From Puffinus mauretanicus (lineage: Eukaryota > Chordata > Aves > Procellariiformes > Procellariidae): a stretch of DNA of 64,000 nt. The notes below the pieces were generated by a model. It did no database searches and was not told the DNA's origin. It was given only the letters and a program-made list of their open reading frames with translations. Positions 24,362-37,279 of the stretch are shown here, in pieces. Where the stretch lies: contig JAJKFH010002994.1 of assembly GCA_023333565.1 (NCBI GenBank), forward strand, positions 992,001-1,056,000, read 5' to 3'. The position numbers and the translations under genes are program-made. The stretch's first letter is position 1, and every line of letters begins with the position of its first letter.

Positions 24362-26433
24362 TCTTTGTCTCTATCTCTGAAAAAGAGCTAAATGAACCAG
24401 GAAACCACAGACTGCCAAGTCTCAGATGAAAGAGGTACTGCACATCAAACAGTGACCCAAGCAGACTATACAAAAGGGAATAAGTGATGGCTGTTCTTCC
24501 ATGCAATACAGTTACACGGTATATTGCACTTACAGCTGCTTCCAACATCTGTGATGGCATGCAACAGGCTGTCACTTACTTACTCGCTTCCTATTCATCT
24601 GCACAGGAATTGAGGGCAGCCGGCAGGGGACCTGGCACGGTGGCAGGATGTATCCTGTTCTTCTGTGGACATTATATACAGCTGTGATGGTAATTTAGAT
24701 CCTTTTTACAAAGAACTGTGATGGGAAGGTAACGTTTTCCTTCCACGCCAGATGAAAATCTAGGCTTCCTCTGAAATCTGCTGAGTCAACGTGGAATAAG
24801 AAAAAGGAGCAATATACTGTCCAGACTTGCACAAGGGATTTCCTTGTCCTTGGGCAAGAAAAAGGGGAACTGGCAGAATGCAGTCCTCCTGCCCAATTTG
24901 CACATAGGCTGTATTTGTTTCAGACATCTGGATTGTGGGATGTACATTTGGACACAGGTCAAGGACAGTTTGGAAAGAAAGGTGCTCCAAAAAAAAGACC
25001 ACAGATCCAACCCAAAACTGTGATAGTAGGGAAAATTTACTGCATGGAAAAAATCCACCACACTCTATATATCTGGTGCACAAGATACACTTTGAGACAG
25101 ACCTGAACTACATCTTCTGGATTAAGCTTTGAATATCCTCATAATTCAAGGTAAACCGAATTATTAAAGTTGGCTTGGTAAACTTGACCTGGGTGTACCT
25201 CAAATCACAACCAGTGCACTCAGGAATCGTGACATTTTCATCAGGCAGCTGCCACTCAGTGGCTCCTCCAACACACAACTGCTGTCTTTCATCATACAAC
25301 ACCTAAGCCAGCACCTTTTGAACAAAAGTATATGAGCAACACAGGTAAGGTCTGAAATTTAGGATCTTGAGTTACCTAAGGTTATACAAATTATCCTTCT
25401 GCAAAAGAACATGACAATCTTGTTACAATGGGTTAAGTAAGGAAACTGGTTCATAGTGAAGAGAAAGAGTTGAAATGCAGAAAAGGAGGCAATCATTGTC
25501 AAAGTATCACCCACAAAGGAGTCCTGCAGTCCTGCCTGAAAAGTTGTTAAAATAACGTATTCAGGAAGGGGTAACTGAGTACCAGCAACCCCTTAGTTTG
25601 GTTTGGTTTACTTCGTGAAGAAAGAAGGAGGGGTTTCAAATAAACCTCAGGAATTGTGCTAAGGCTGCTTAGGTTGACTGTGAGTGGGTCAGAGGGAAAA
25701 AGCAATAGCTCAAATTGCCACCTGCTAAACAAGATGCCAGTCACAATAAATAACAGAATCACCTCTCTCTTCCGCACAAGGAACTTAACATATAAAAATA
25801 TCAGTGTAAGGATATGGTCAGACCCATGTCACAGCTTTCCTAGGATCCCAATTTCAACAGCAGCCAATAGCCGCTGCCTGTGGAAGTGTATAAGAAGAGG
25901 ACAAGCACATAGCGAGACTTGCACTGGAAACCCTCCCAGTCCCCAGTGGTTTGTTTGTGGTTCAGTAACTTCCCTGGACTGTGCTCAGCGACACAGATCA
26001 GCCCGTCCTCCCACCCGAGCACCTGCTCACAGTTCCCTGAAGAGGCAAGTAGATTCTTCTGCATTGGTTACACTTCATTCGCTGTTTGACAGTATTTTTC
26101 AATCAAAGCAACTAAATGTCTTCTGGAATGTTTAACAAAAAATGAATGCTTGCAGTGTGAGATAGCAGATGAGAAGCACCAGCGTGCCAGGTGCCTGGCT
26201 CCATCCTCTAAAAAGGTGGCGACAACGCGCCATCCCCTCCTGCAGCCCCACCTTACAACTGCAGAGACCCCCTGAAGGAGGGACAGCAAATGGCTATTGC
26301 TGGAGACACAGATGGGAGAACAGAACCCACAGGGGAAAGGAAACAGCTTAAAGACTTTTCATCTGACAAATTCTTGGGCAGAGATTCAGGATACTAAATT
26401 TGGACTATGGATTAAGGATGTTGCTGCACATCT
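24362..26433. other. Noncoding stretch, no gene recognised
   Basis: The longest frame is 159 codons (25656-26135, plus) and overlaps two minus frames; no domain or good splice boundary is seen. Nothing else is recognised. Confidence 0.5.
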
Positions 26434-26523
26434 TTAAAAAAAAAAAAAAAAACAAACAAAAAAACCCCCCAAAAAACCCCCAAAAAAACAAAAAACCACC
26501 CCACACAAAACCACCACACACAC
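26434..26523 (+). repeat. A/C-rich low-complexity tract
   Basis: An A18 run is followed by alternating A and C blocks (C6 at 26465-26470, C5 at 26477-26481, C4 at 26499-26502) and a short CA/CCA part. On the minus strand this is T/G-rich with three long G runs, much like the tracts at 14099 and 57188 in the opposite orientation. Confidence 0.85.
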
Positions 26524-29414
26524 CAGGGGCGGAAGTCAGGAGTCTGATCATTCCAAAATTCCAATGACTCAGATGCTGGTTGAGATGACACTAATGGCAC
26601 AGCAAGGCAGGGGTGAACATGTGTCAGGAGAAGAGGAACTCCCTAGTGTGACTCGCTGAGCAGCCAACATGAGCAAATACTGTGGTGTTCCTAATCTTCA
26701 AAATCATGCTAGGCATAATTACATACATCAGATGTTTAGAAGCATTCTGATCTTATCAGCAGATCTGAGGAGCTCTTGAGGAGATGGTATGCACTTAAGA
26801 AAGGAGTGTACAGATTTTTTTCCCTTTAGAGCAGCTAGATTCAAAAGGCCCTGGAGAATATTGATGAGGACTCCATAGCACATCTTGGAAATTAACCACA
26901 GAAAAGTGGGAAATACTTAAGGAACAGCTAGAATGACTAAAACTGAAACCCAGGCAGGTTTAGGAGTCAAAACAGGAAGGCAGAATTCCACCAGACCAAT
27001 GTGGTTGCAGAGGAATAGTATGTGTTTATAAAGTTTACACGTATTCACCTTATTAAAGGTATCTACATCCAGGCTCATCATAGGAGCAAATGGGAGATCT
27101 GAGAGAAGGACGGCAACACCCAAGAACAAAAGCTATAGCCCTGAACATTGAACAGCTTGTACTTCAGGGGTGGCTGCAGCAGACCCTATCGAGGAAAGCC
27201 AGTCAACAAAAGGGTCAGAGCTCGCCTGCAGAGCTAGACAGAAGTTTGGTGCCCAGGAAATAAAGCCAAGGAAACTGAAGAATCTGCGCTTATACGGTTT
27301 GCTTAGGAGCGCGCACACAAGAAAGAATATTGACCAGGAGAAGAATCGCCAAGTGGTTAAGAAAATACATGAAACACACTCAGTGCTGGCAAATACACTA
27401 CCAGCTCTGGTGAATTCACAGGAAGAGCCCAGTCCCACAGGGTGAGAAATGGCTCAGTTTCTACTGACATCTACTGACTGCTCAGTTCAAGGTTCTCACA
27501 GTCTCTGGATCACATCCCACATGAAGCAAATGACTTGACACCTTCAAGGAAGGATCCTTTATACAGAAATCCAGCAGTGCAGCTAGGATCAGGTGCCTGG
27601 CCCCCATGAAAACTCTTAACACAAGAAACTGAAGAGCTAAAACAGCCTCTACTCTCACACCGCACACATCCCCATGGCATCAGAGCGCCCTTCGGTAATG
27701 CCTTCAGCGACATGACTCTCTCTGACTTGCCTTTGTTTTCTTATTCTATGCCCAGGCAAGAAGCAAGTGCTTTCTTGATCAGTGACTGTGCACAACACTG
27801 AGTCCCCGCTTCATATTCTCACATTTCTGGGTACCCAGGTGATTCTCCATCAGGCACTGAGAAATGCCAAAGGGACCACTGGTTTGTTCCAATATGGCAT
27901 TTGTGATATCCTTGTCTTGTATTAACTGTGCAGCCAACTCACCCGTGGCCTTTCCTAGTCCCTTGTGCACTCAAGCGAGTTCTCCCCACTGCAGATAATC
28001 CAGTCAGTGAGGAGAGACCAGTGCATAGCAGGTGTGATCAGCATTGCACCCTGGCCTCTTCAGGTTTTGTAAGCCTTCAGAAGGTTTTTATAAACGCTAA
28101 AACCAGAGATGATCACATGGACAAAGGAGATCACAGAATTGAATTTGAGACCCAACAGGCATGCTTCTGAATAATCAGAGGATGTAATGTGAAAGCAGTC
28201 GGAAGATTCTTAGATAAAATTGCGATGTATGGAGCTTATTCAGCCAAATACTTTTTACTAATAATTTTCCCCTATCTTAATTCAGGCTGATAATTTGCAA
28301 TTACAGTTGTAAAGGGCTCCAAGTGAAAAGCCCTTTTATCAGATGTTTTTGTTGTTAGTCGTCTTTCCAAGAGGGAATCAGATCCAGATGAAGGCACAGA
28401 AAAGTCCAAATCAATCAGCCTTTGACAAGAATTGTAGCCCTCCAGCAAATCCAAATAAAGCATCTTGATTTAGGAAGACATGAATGCAATTAACTAAGGA
28501 ATCCACATTCATTTATTTCCCTTTGTAAATATTGTTTATTTCCTTAACAGGTTACAAAAATGGTGACACACTGAAAACTCAACAACCCTAATCACTGGGC
28601 TAACAAGATCTAAATGATTCCAGGTCCCCCAAAGGGAAGTCAGCTATTCTCAGATACCCACGTACTGATTGTCCCTGTCAGAGAAGTATTGGCTAACATT
28701 TGTTAACCCATAAAAACCACTGTCTGAAAGGGGCATTGAAAGTAAAAACCTTGGCCCTCCGAAGTTTACATTTTTCCTATGTGAAGCATGCCAGCTCTTT
28801 GATTAGCAGCCAAGAAAACGGACTCAACTCCATTCCAAGTCTTAAAAAATTGTATGAAACAAAACATTAGCAAAGTGATTTTTCCTTGTTTTAATGTGGT
28901 TTTCAACATTAGGTTTATTGTTTTGTGGTTTTCTGCATGGAGAGCATATGCTTGCAATATGTTTATAATATTCTGGGGTTTTAAAGCTACAGTATAGTAA
29001 TTTAAAAAAAGAGAAAACCCTGCAAATTGAGGAATACTCTAATTAAACAACAGCTGATGTTTTCATCCTCCTAAGCCTCTTTGCAAAAGGTACGCTAAAG
29101 GTAAAACAGATTCACTGTTTCTGGCTGGTGAATCAAGTTCTCTCAGACAATCTATTTTTGACATCACATTGTAGGAGTGTTCTGGCTTTCTTACAAGTTA
29201 ACAATGTTTATTTGCCCACCTGCTAGAAGGTATCCATTCTTTTAGGTCTCACTTAATTCAATAAAATAGCCACCTTTCAGAACAAGGACAGCAGAATTAC
29301 TCTTTGGGATTGGGACAATCCCATGTGTTTGTCCAGTAGTAGCTGGGGATACTCAGCACATCACCTAACCCAGCCCCAAAACACCCTGCCAAAATTTCAG
29401 GGTGGTAACAAAGG
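26524..29414. other. Noncoding stretch, no gene recognised
   Basis: Open frames do not exceed 101 codons. A 10-base unit is duplicated in tandem at 27460-27479 (tctactgaca and tctactgact). The part around 28190-28460 is AT-leaning with few simple repeats and could be conserved regulatory DNA, but no motif proves it. Confidence 0.5.
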
Positions 29415-29430
29415 AAAAAAAAAAAAAAAA
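29415..29430 (+). repeat. A16 homopolymer
   Basis: Sixteen consecutive A with no recognisable retroposed sequence next to them. Confidence 0.85.
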
Positions 29431-30722
29431 TCAACTGGCTGAAGCACCTTGGGGCACAGACAGAATCAGCCACGGGACCACAAGAGGAGGCAGGACGGAG
29501 GGGGAGGACAGAAGAATGAGAGCCAACAATTCCTGAAATACTGGCTCCAGAGGTGAAAGAAGGAGAACAGCTCATGGAGAAGCAGTTACCTGATCTTAAC
29601 ACGACAGCGTAATGGCAATCAACAGGGAATTTTGAAGACAGACACACACGAGGAATAGATAACGCTTGTCTGTCCGTAGGCTGGGTGGTTTGGGCAGGCT
29701 GAGGTGCCCACAGCCTGTTTCCACTGTCCACAAAAGGAGGTGGCTGTGCTTAGGGTTATCTGCTAAAGCCTGACACCCAAAACTGACGGTACAAAGCTGG
29801 TGCCTGTTCGGGCAATTTGGCTGCGAGCTGTCTTCAGTTTGGCAGGAGAGCACTGTAACAAGTAGCAATGGATCATAAGCACAAAACAGAGACGGCCACA
29901 TAAAATGGGTGTAGTGCTGTATCCACTACAACCAACTCAAAGCTGTGGAGCGAGAGTCAACCCTCTCTGCAGCGTGAGTGTACTAAGCAGAACTAGTGGG
30001 TTCCTTGACATCCTAATGTCCGTCCCTCAAGCTCTGATCTGAAATAAGCAGAGGAGAAACTGCTGACATGACTCTCTTTGCACAGTCACACACCCTTCCC
30101 TCACACCTCCCCCAGATAGCCTGGCTCCAAGGGCTAGCGTCAGAAGAGGAAAGAAGCATTTAATTTTATAATTCCTGCTTAAATGATTCACGAGGTGCAT
30201 TTGCAAATTGCAAGAGAACACCCTATGAATCAGTCAGTGACAAAAATAAATTACATTAATCCATAGTAGTAATATGCTCAGAGTGCTAGAGTTTCAGTAG
30301 AAATGAGCTCATTTGTTAAGCTCCCCGCTCAAAGCATATAGGATGGCTTTGTGCCGTATCATTGTCCCATAAGACAAAGGCCCACTTTCCTGTTGGAAAA
30401 GACAGCAGCTTGCACACCAGATCTCTGTCTGCCATTTTAGACATTGCAGAGTGGCATCCTATCATTCAGCTGCCTTCTCTCTCATCTTCTTCGTGCCAAC
30501 ACCAATCTCTCGCCTACTGATTGTGGTCTCCTCACATCACAAACACTGAATAAGTCAGCTAGAAGTGGGCCAAGATCCAAACTCCATATCCAAAAGCAGT
30601 GGTCACGGCTACACAGGAAACTCAGGCACTTCAGCATGAAAAGAATCAAGCCACTTTCTCTAAAGGTGAGGGTGAACTCTTCTAATTGCAAGGCAAAATT
30701 CAAGAGCAAGACAATCATCACC

Positions 30723-30743
30723 GCTGGCTTTGCGAAAGCCAGC
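30723..30743. repeat. Perfect 9-bp hairpin
   Basis: The arms gctggcttt and aaagccagc are exact reverse complements around the three bases gcg. The stem is short and no T run follows. Nothing suggests a microRNA, since the pairing does not continue outwards. Confidence 0.8.
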
Positions 30744-31450
30744 AGCAGCCCTAGCCAGAACGACATACAGACATTACAGAAACCTGGAGTCTGGGGCTCT
30801 TTGTGCAAGCGGTGATCTAGAGCAAAGTGCTGAAACGATTGTCGGGCAGCATTGCTTTGCTTTGTTCCCCTTGTCCCAACAGCTGAGCTCAGAAAACACT
30901 GAAAGGTAAGAACTGCAAACTCAGCCATGCCCATGGGCATCAGGCAGGCTGGTCCCCCATCTTTGTTTCAAACACATCCTATCAATTCCAAGTGATTTAA
31001 AAAATAATCTATCCAATTTATCAGCTTGAAAGCTTGAAATTAGAAAGAAAAAACACCTACAAACACTTCGACAATGTTAAAAAAGTTGCAAGAAATCCTG
31101 ACGCTGAGTTCGGTGCCTTCACTCTTCCTATCCCATTTCCATTTAAATAAGATTTTCTGTGGAGCAACTGGTACCTGTAAGAAATAAAACTGGCAATCTG
31201 AATACAAGTGCTGCTTCCAAATCCTCTGAAGCATGACTTGACATTGAACAACTTGCACCTTTATTTCCAACAGCAGCTTCATTTTAAAGAACTGCTGGAA
31301 AATTCATGATCAGGTCTATGAAAAATTACAATAACTACTATGAACACATTCCCAAATGAAACTACGGTCTAGGGCCAGTTTCACAATCCTCCTCTTTGCC
31401 ATGACTGCACATTAGGAATGGTGTGGCCAGTGTGTGTTTCTGCTATATTT

Positions 31451-31476
31451 TCTCTATCTGCTGTCTCTATCTGCTG
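31451..31476 (+). repeat. 13-bp tandem duplication, two exact copies
   Basis: The unit tctctatctgctg occurs twice with no gap and no mismatch. The identity suggests a recent replication-slippage event. Confidence 0.9.
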
Positions 31477-32769
31477 CAGCTGGGTAAGCACAGAATGACC
31501 TGAATTTTCCCCCTTCTAGTTTGTTGTGGGGATCATCACAGCCTAATCACATATAAAGAAAAAAAATCGTCTTTTCAGGTATCTAATTTCTGATGCTCTG
31601 GGTATTCTGTAATTACTGCTGCAATAAAATCTGGTTTTAGAAAAGCAGACAACCGAATGCAGGAAAGAATACATACAACTAAGTGGTCATACAATGCTCT
31701 TTTGTGAAGACTAACTTGCAATTTAAAAAAAAAAAAACGCTGTTTTATGAACTGCTTGGGACAGCATACCATAAACTAGGATTGGCCCCCCTTTTCCCTA
31801 GTGTCTTCATAGCATCATGTCTGTATTAAAGCAGAGAACAGGAGGCCAGGTGCAATCTGCGTGGTACGCAGCCTCCGCACTCCTCCCCCATCCTGCACAC
31901 AACCCGGCTGGACTCGCAAACTGTCTCGTAACAGAGATAACATCATTTCGACAACGAAAAAGTAACGCTTCAAGCAGTAATTTAGATCCACTCACATTAT
32001 TAAAATGGAGAATTTGAGAAAGCGTTCCTTTTTCCAGGTTTTTCACACTGTACGGTTTCAGATTTTGCTTCCCTCTAAAAGGTGGCTTGTTCTAGTTGAC
32101 AGCTCCCAGCCTGTTTCACTGAACTAGTTCTTAATGTACTAGCAAAATGTGGGAGCGCTTGGGATGTAAAGGATACCGTGTTTTGTATTACACATACACG
32201 TCTTGATTGAGGAAAAACATTTCTCTTGGTAGAACATTTTTCAGAGAAAAAAAAAGTTCTATGAAATCCAAGTCTGAGAGAAATGTTGCGTGATGTTTTT
32301 TTGAGAACACAGGCCCTAAATTTGGGGTGAAATCTGACCTTTGATTATTCCTTTATGTCTGCATTTTATTTTGACTGGGTGGACTATTTTTCCCATTTTG
32401 CTGGGTAGCAGTTTTTTAGTTGGCTTTTCAAATGTTGCTCAATTTTGACATTTAAATGCCAGAGCAGAATCCAGCAATTCTTCAGTAAAGCAGTTCTACA
32501 TATAGTAACCAGGTTTATGAATTCATAACAACTTCTGAAATTTGTTAAGGCTATATCCTACATAAAACCAGCGGTTAAAAGTCTGATCCTTAGACCACTA
32601 GAGGTCCACAGAGCTGTTTCTGCTAAAGCAGCAAAGAATGCACAATTTAAACAACAGTGTTTATTCCTCTGACCTTGAAAGTTTCAAGTGTCTCATTTTA
32701 AGGGTTGAACTTCTCTCCACACATCTGGTTAGTTGGATTATTGCACATCAAGTTTTAAAAAGCCTTTTC

Positions 32770-32860
32770 CTTTTTTGGGTGTATCATTGGTATAAACTCA
32801 ACCATGAACAAGTTTGCAGATGACACCTAGGGCAATAAAAACTGAGAAAGACAAAGCAAA
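32770..32860 (+). mobile_element. Possible CR1 reverse-transcriptase fragment
   Basis: The plus strand at 32810-32827 reads KFADDT, followed at once by a stop codon. FADD is the catalytic metal-binding motif of CR1 reverse transcriptases, and the phrase 'aagtttgcagatgacacc' is the standard CR1 wording at this point. The preceding 30 bases have loose similarity to the usual upstream sequence. Nothing downstream can be followed. It is a short fragment at best and could be chance. Confidence 0.4.
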
Positions 32861-35109
32861 CTGCAAAGTAACCTGCAGATATTACAAAAGGCAACGGAGC
32901 CAGATTTCCTTGGTCATTAGCCGAGCAAAATTTCTTTTGATGTGAATGGAAGTTTAGCACTATTCGGTACCAAAATATTCAAGTCTCTAAGATGAAAATT
33001 GATGCTAATATCCATAAAACATCTAACCCAAGAAAGCAAAAATAAACAGCCCAAAGACAAAATAGAATGGAAGTAATCAAGGAGCCATAGCCACTTCACT
33101 AGAGAGATCTTTTTTGTTCAGGCTCCTTCATAACCTCCACCGTTATTTTAACGTAACCAAGCCCTAGAGTTTTGCATGGAAGAGATAAGGAGCTAAACAG
33201 ATGGGGAGGGGGAGAAGAGCTATTCCCAAAAGGACAGTTCAAGGTAAAGCCATATTACAAAGAGAAGCTCTAGACAACACTGAGCATTTAAAGATTGTCA
33301 AACGTTTTCTCAAAACACATCCTTCACTATTATTATAGGCACTGCTGATGAAAATCTTAGGAGCCAGACCCACAGGATTGATGCCATGGGGCCGTCCTCA
33401 CATTTCTGTATTTTGCAGGGTATTAGCAGGAGAGGATTCTCCTGCTTTTCCAAAGATCCTCCCTGCTCTGTGTCCTTCCCACCTGGAGCTCCATCACACT
33501 GTTCAAATTGCCCCAGAGGGTTGCTGCGAATGGGATTACACAATGTCACAAATCACATATCTTGACTCCAGGTGCAGAATAAACAGCAGGAGCAGACAAA
33601 CTCCCATGAAACAAAGATCCTGTTGTCAAACAGATAGCCTCTTCCTTAGCAAAAAAGAAAACAGAAAGAGAAATGAGAACTAACCTGCAGGAAAAAGGTT
33701 CCCATTCTCTATTAAAATGAATGAAGACATGCATGACAGTCCATCATCTGTAATGCTACTGTGCCAAAGACAAACTAGAGGTAATATGCAAACCCATGAA
33801 CAACTTGTAAAATGGTGCAAGAAAGATTAAATAGGTTTAATTTGTATCGTATTGGGCAAAAGTGAAGGAAGACACAGGCACACATGTATACACAGATCTC
33901 TTCTTACGCTCCCCCTCTGGTGCCCTTCTGCCATAAAATAGACCCTTCAGAGTCCAATTCCTTTTTTTCTTACCGAAACCTTATCATCCACTTACTCATA
34001 TCCTGCCTACATAATCATATCTGCATTTAGAATCAAAAATATTCAGAAAATCCCTATTGACAAGGACTCCATCTTTTGCACTCACAAAGCATTTCAGGTA
34101 TCAGAAGAGTTAATTCTCTCCCTCTTTGCTTTCAGTAAGAAACCAGGTCATTTTCTACAGCTGCATTGGTTATAAAGCAACTACAGGCAATGCGTTAGTC
34201 TTTTATGTCTCCAGCAGCTCTTCAGTAACCATTATAATTAGAGGGAAGATAGTACAGTTGGTCTTCAAATACAAGTTTTCCACAGGTAAGCTTAAGTTTT
34301 TATTGTTGTTCTGAACTACTGTAACTCCTGATGAAATGTTCTGCTGGGTTTTACGAAATCAGCAATATTTGCCTGCCAATGCAAAGATCATAGGACTGTC
34401 CTGGAGCATAAGAATTGAAAAGGAAACAACGTAAATAAAATATCTGATCCCTTGTACCCTTCCCACACAAAACTTTCCGTGATGGAAGTGAAAAGCAGTG
34501 CTTACTGTAAGATCTGGCTAAAATAGGAATACTTTTCATTGCCCAGCCGAGAAACTCAAGTGGCAGCAAACAAAATCAATAGCAAAAATGCAATTGTTTA
34601 AAAAACAAGTCTCCTCCCTATGTTACAAAATAACCTTGGATTATTATAAGCAGAGTTGTTGTTTTGTTTTTTTTTTTTTAAATACATAGCATCTGACACC
34701 ATCCCTTTAAAAAAGGCAAAAAATTTTCATCTGCTACCTATATGCAAACCTACAGCTTCAGTAATGTCTGCTTGATAAAGCTGCTCCTTCCAAGGTAGAG
34801 GTTAACAACAGCATCTGAAATGTGGTAATCGGACAATCTAAAAGTTTGGCTTAGTACATGAAGGATAAATGGCAGGAAACTGGAGGAATAATAGTTTTAG
34901 CCAAAACTGGATGACTGAAGACCAAAAATACTACCGTAAATAATTCACAAAGGAACATAGCCAGGGTATAACTATGTAAAAGCTTAGATCTTTTGCAGGA
35001 TAATAAATTAAATGGAGATGTCTCTGATAGCATGGACAGCACAGCACAGATCACTAATTGCGAGTGGTTGCAAAAAGGCTGAGCAGTGAAACATAAGCGT
35101 ACGGTTGGA
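32861..35109. other. Noncoding stretch, no gene recognised
   Basis: Open frames reach 111 codons (33348-33683, plus), with no known domain. A T run lies near 34669-34679. No RNA gene or assignable repeat is seen. Confidence 0.5.
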
Positions 35110-35322
35110 AGGGTGGTCTGATGACTATAGCAAAAGATCTCAGTTTTTATTCCCAACTCTGCAACCAGTATCTTTGGCAGACCATAAAAAAAGTCTCTTA
35201 ATTTATCTGTCTTACTCATTGAAAAGATAGACAGATTGAAACTCATGTTCTTCACCTAGCTGTCTGGGATGTTAGCAGACTTAATATTTGGAGAAACTTT
35301 GAGACCGATAAAATACCAGAAA
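35110..35322 (+). mobile_element. MIR-like SINE relic, nearly full length
   Basis: This is the best-preserved MIR in the window. On the plus strand the tRNA-related part ends in 'gatctcag' and 'attcccaactctgc' (35149-35162). Next comes the central core, where 'gtctcttaatttatctgtc' and 'cattgaaaagatag' stand for the usual 'cttaacctctctgtgcctc...catctgtaaaatgg'. The 3' part follows, with 'cacctagctgtctgggatgt' (35252-35271) and 'aaactttgagaccgataaa' (35294-35312), the latter matching the end of the sauropsid form. MIR elements are non-autonomous and were moved by an L2-type LINE. This copy has no coding capacity. Its survival at this length is notable for so old an element. Confidence 0.8.
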
Positions 35323-36660
35323 TTTTCAATATAATTTAGTTTGATTTATTCAAAATTAAAAAGAAAAAGAAAAAAGAAAAAGAAAGCATGCTGATTCAAG
35401 GATCTATGCCTCTTGACAAACCTCAAAACACAAATCATGCAATAAAACTCAGCCACTCAGGCAGCTGAACTCCAGGCAATTAAATCAACTAGCCAGACAA
35501 CAGAAAAACACCCCTGTTCTCCCCAGAGGCTCTCACTCCTCCCATCCAAAGCCCAAAATGCTGCATCTGTCTTGGACTGTGCCAAGAACAATTAAGATAA
35601 TGCTACTCCATATCAAGGTACGGGATAAATCCTAATGTTACGGGCCTGAAGAGAAAGCACTATGCCAGCAAACCGTTTTAAACATGAGATGGCCTTCAGT
35701 GTATCTACAGTTAACTCACCTGGAAAGCACATAACTATATTAACTACAATACACCCGCGCAGAGCTTTCCCTTCACAGTGCTGCAACAGCACAATACTCA
35801 TCTTTTTTCAAGATGTCACTGCCAAATCCCACGGGCACAAACCCACCTTTCCTGCAGGACAGAATCCAGCTATGTCAGTGTTGTTATCATCTCCAAAAAA
35901 GCTAGTACTCACGAAAATTTAAAGCGGGTATGGAAACAGTGTGGATGCCCCCACTGCAGTTTAGGCCAGTAATTGACTGGGGGTCTACATCGAAAATGGC
36001 AAAGGGTTAATTTACTGCAATTTAATAAATTGCTAACTCTGCATCTGAAGTTAGGCTAACTATTTGTCAGCACTCTCTCATGTTTGTTTTATCCAATAGA
36101 TCGTACTTTGTGTTTGCCACAAGCAGAGGGTACAAAATGTCAACTAGCCTGCTAAACTGATGACCTGTAACTCATTAAGCTGTAGTGAGAATAACAGATA
36201 CCCATCCATACTCTTAATGTAACCCAAAATAAAAATGTCTACAAGGGATTTACACTAGTTAAATGAAAAGACTATCAAAGCCATTTCAAGTTAAATATCT
36301 GCATGTGGGTATCATCTAAATCTGGGAGGGGACAGATTTAGGAGACAGGCAGCTCCTTCCCCCTGCTTGAACGATGCTTTTAATCACCATAAGCTGATTT
36401 GCCCAAGCCACAAAACTGGCAAAATTACCTGTACCGATTATGAGATTTCTAAGAGTATTTCTCCTAGAATCTCTCTAAGTGGCGTTAACAGCCACGTCCC
36501 CCAAAACAGTGTAAGCAAGGGAAGAACCGTTGTCTCTGATCAATGCATAAGAGAAAAAACAGGTCTGCTAACTCTTCCAGTGATCTTCAAGTGGGTTAGG
36601 TAAGCTCGTACACACCTGGATACAACCACTGTTCTATCGCACTAAAAGTCTACGCACAAT
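35323..36660. other. Noncoding stretch with a purine tract
   Basis: Apart from the A-rich purine tract at 35358-35386 nothing is recognised. Open frames do not exceed 86 codons. Confidence 0.5.
35358..35386 (+). repeat. A-rich purine tract
   Basis: About 29 bases of A5-6 blocks separated by single G. It lies soon after the MIR relic at 35110-35322 and might be the remains of a retroposon tail, but it is some 35 bases beyond the last MIR match. Confidence 0.75.
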
Positions 36661-36710
36661 CTCAAGTCAGAGGCCAGAGGATCCAACCCAGATCTCTACC
36701 GCTTTAAGAT
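36661..36710 (-). mobile_element. Possible short MIR fragment
   Basis: The string 'ggccagaggatccaaccca' followed by 'gatctct' resembles the reverse complement of the MIR tRNA-like region. Only about 40 bases can be matched and the flanks do not continue, so chance similarity is possible. Confidence 0.3.
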
Positions 36711-37279
36711 GTCATTTGCTTGACCCCCATTAGTCCTAACAGCTGCCTTGCAAGCTTCCCCTGCAGCTTTGCTGTAGCAGGAAGGGAGGTGGATGGGGAC
36801 CTGCTGTAGGCAGAATAGGCTGGTCCATGAAACACCACAGCATATCACTAAAAGCAACTTTTCCCATCACGTCCTAAGGGATAAAACGGAAAATATCGAT
36901 TCACAGCTCGGTCAGAGTAATTAATCCAACGAAGAAAACTCTAAGTACAAGACACAAATGCAGTCCAAAAGTATGCAATTAAAGATTTTTTTTTTTTTTT
37001 TAAATTACAGCAATTAAAATGACAAGGCAGGGCATTGGCATAATTCATGTATTAATGAGCTATGTGCGGTATAAAGGCACAGATCAGGCAGAGCTGCACA
37101 GAGAAAGGCCTCGATTTCAGTTTATTGGGGTTGCAAAGGAGAGTACAGTTTTGATTTTAAATTGTTTTACATACAAGGATAATTTGAGAAAGAAGTCAAA
37201 GGAAGCTTGGAGGAAGCTCACCTCTGTTATACCATATTAGGACTTTATAGTATAAAATCTATGGCAGGTCCAATTGTGA
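36711..37279. other. Noncoding interval with a T16 run
   Basis: A T16 run is at 36986-37001. A 73-codon plus frame (37019-37240) has no recognised domain. Nothing else is seen. Confidence 0.5.

Larger units (their letters stand above)
29431..32769. other. Noncoding stretch, no gene recognised
   Basis: The longest frame is 152 codons on the minus strand (30482-30940), fully overlapped by a 123-codon plus frame. Neither is recognised. It contains a short perfect hairpin (30723-30743), a 13-base tandem duplication (31451-31476) and an A12 run near 31726-31737. Confidence 0.5.

Noticed and set aside
25656..26135. 159-codon plus-strand open frame
   Set aside because: Unrecognised translation, overlapped by minus frames, no splice boundaries.
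30723..30743. MicroRNA precursor hairpins here and at 58694 and 60270
   Set aside because: Stems are 9 to 11 pairs and stop abruptly; a precursor needs a much longer imperfect stem.
30482..30940. 152-codon minus-strand frame with a hydrophobic stretch
   Set aside because: The hydrophobic part follows from a purine-rich plus strand, an overlapping 123-codon plus frame exists, and no family is recognised.
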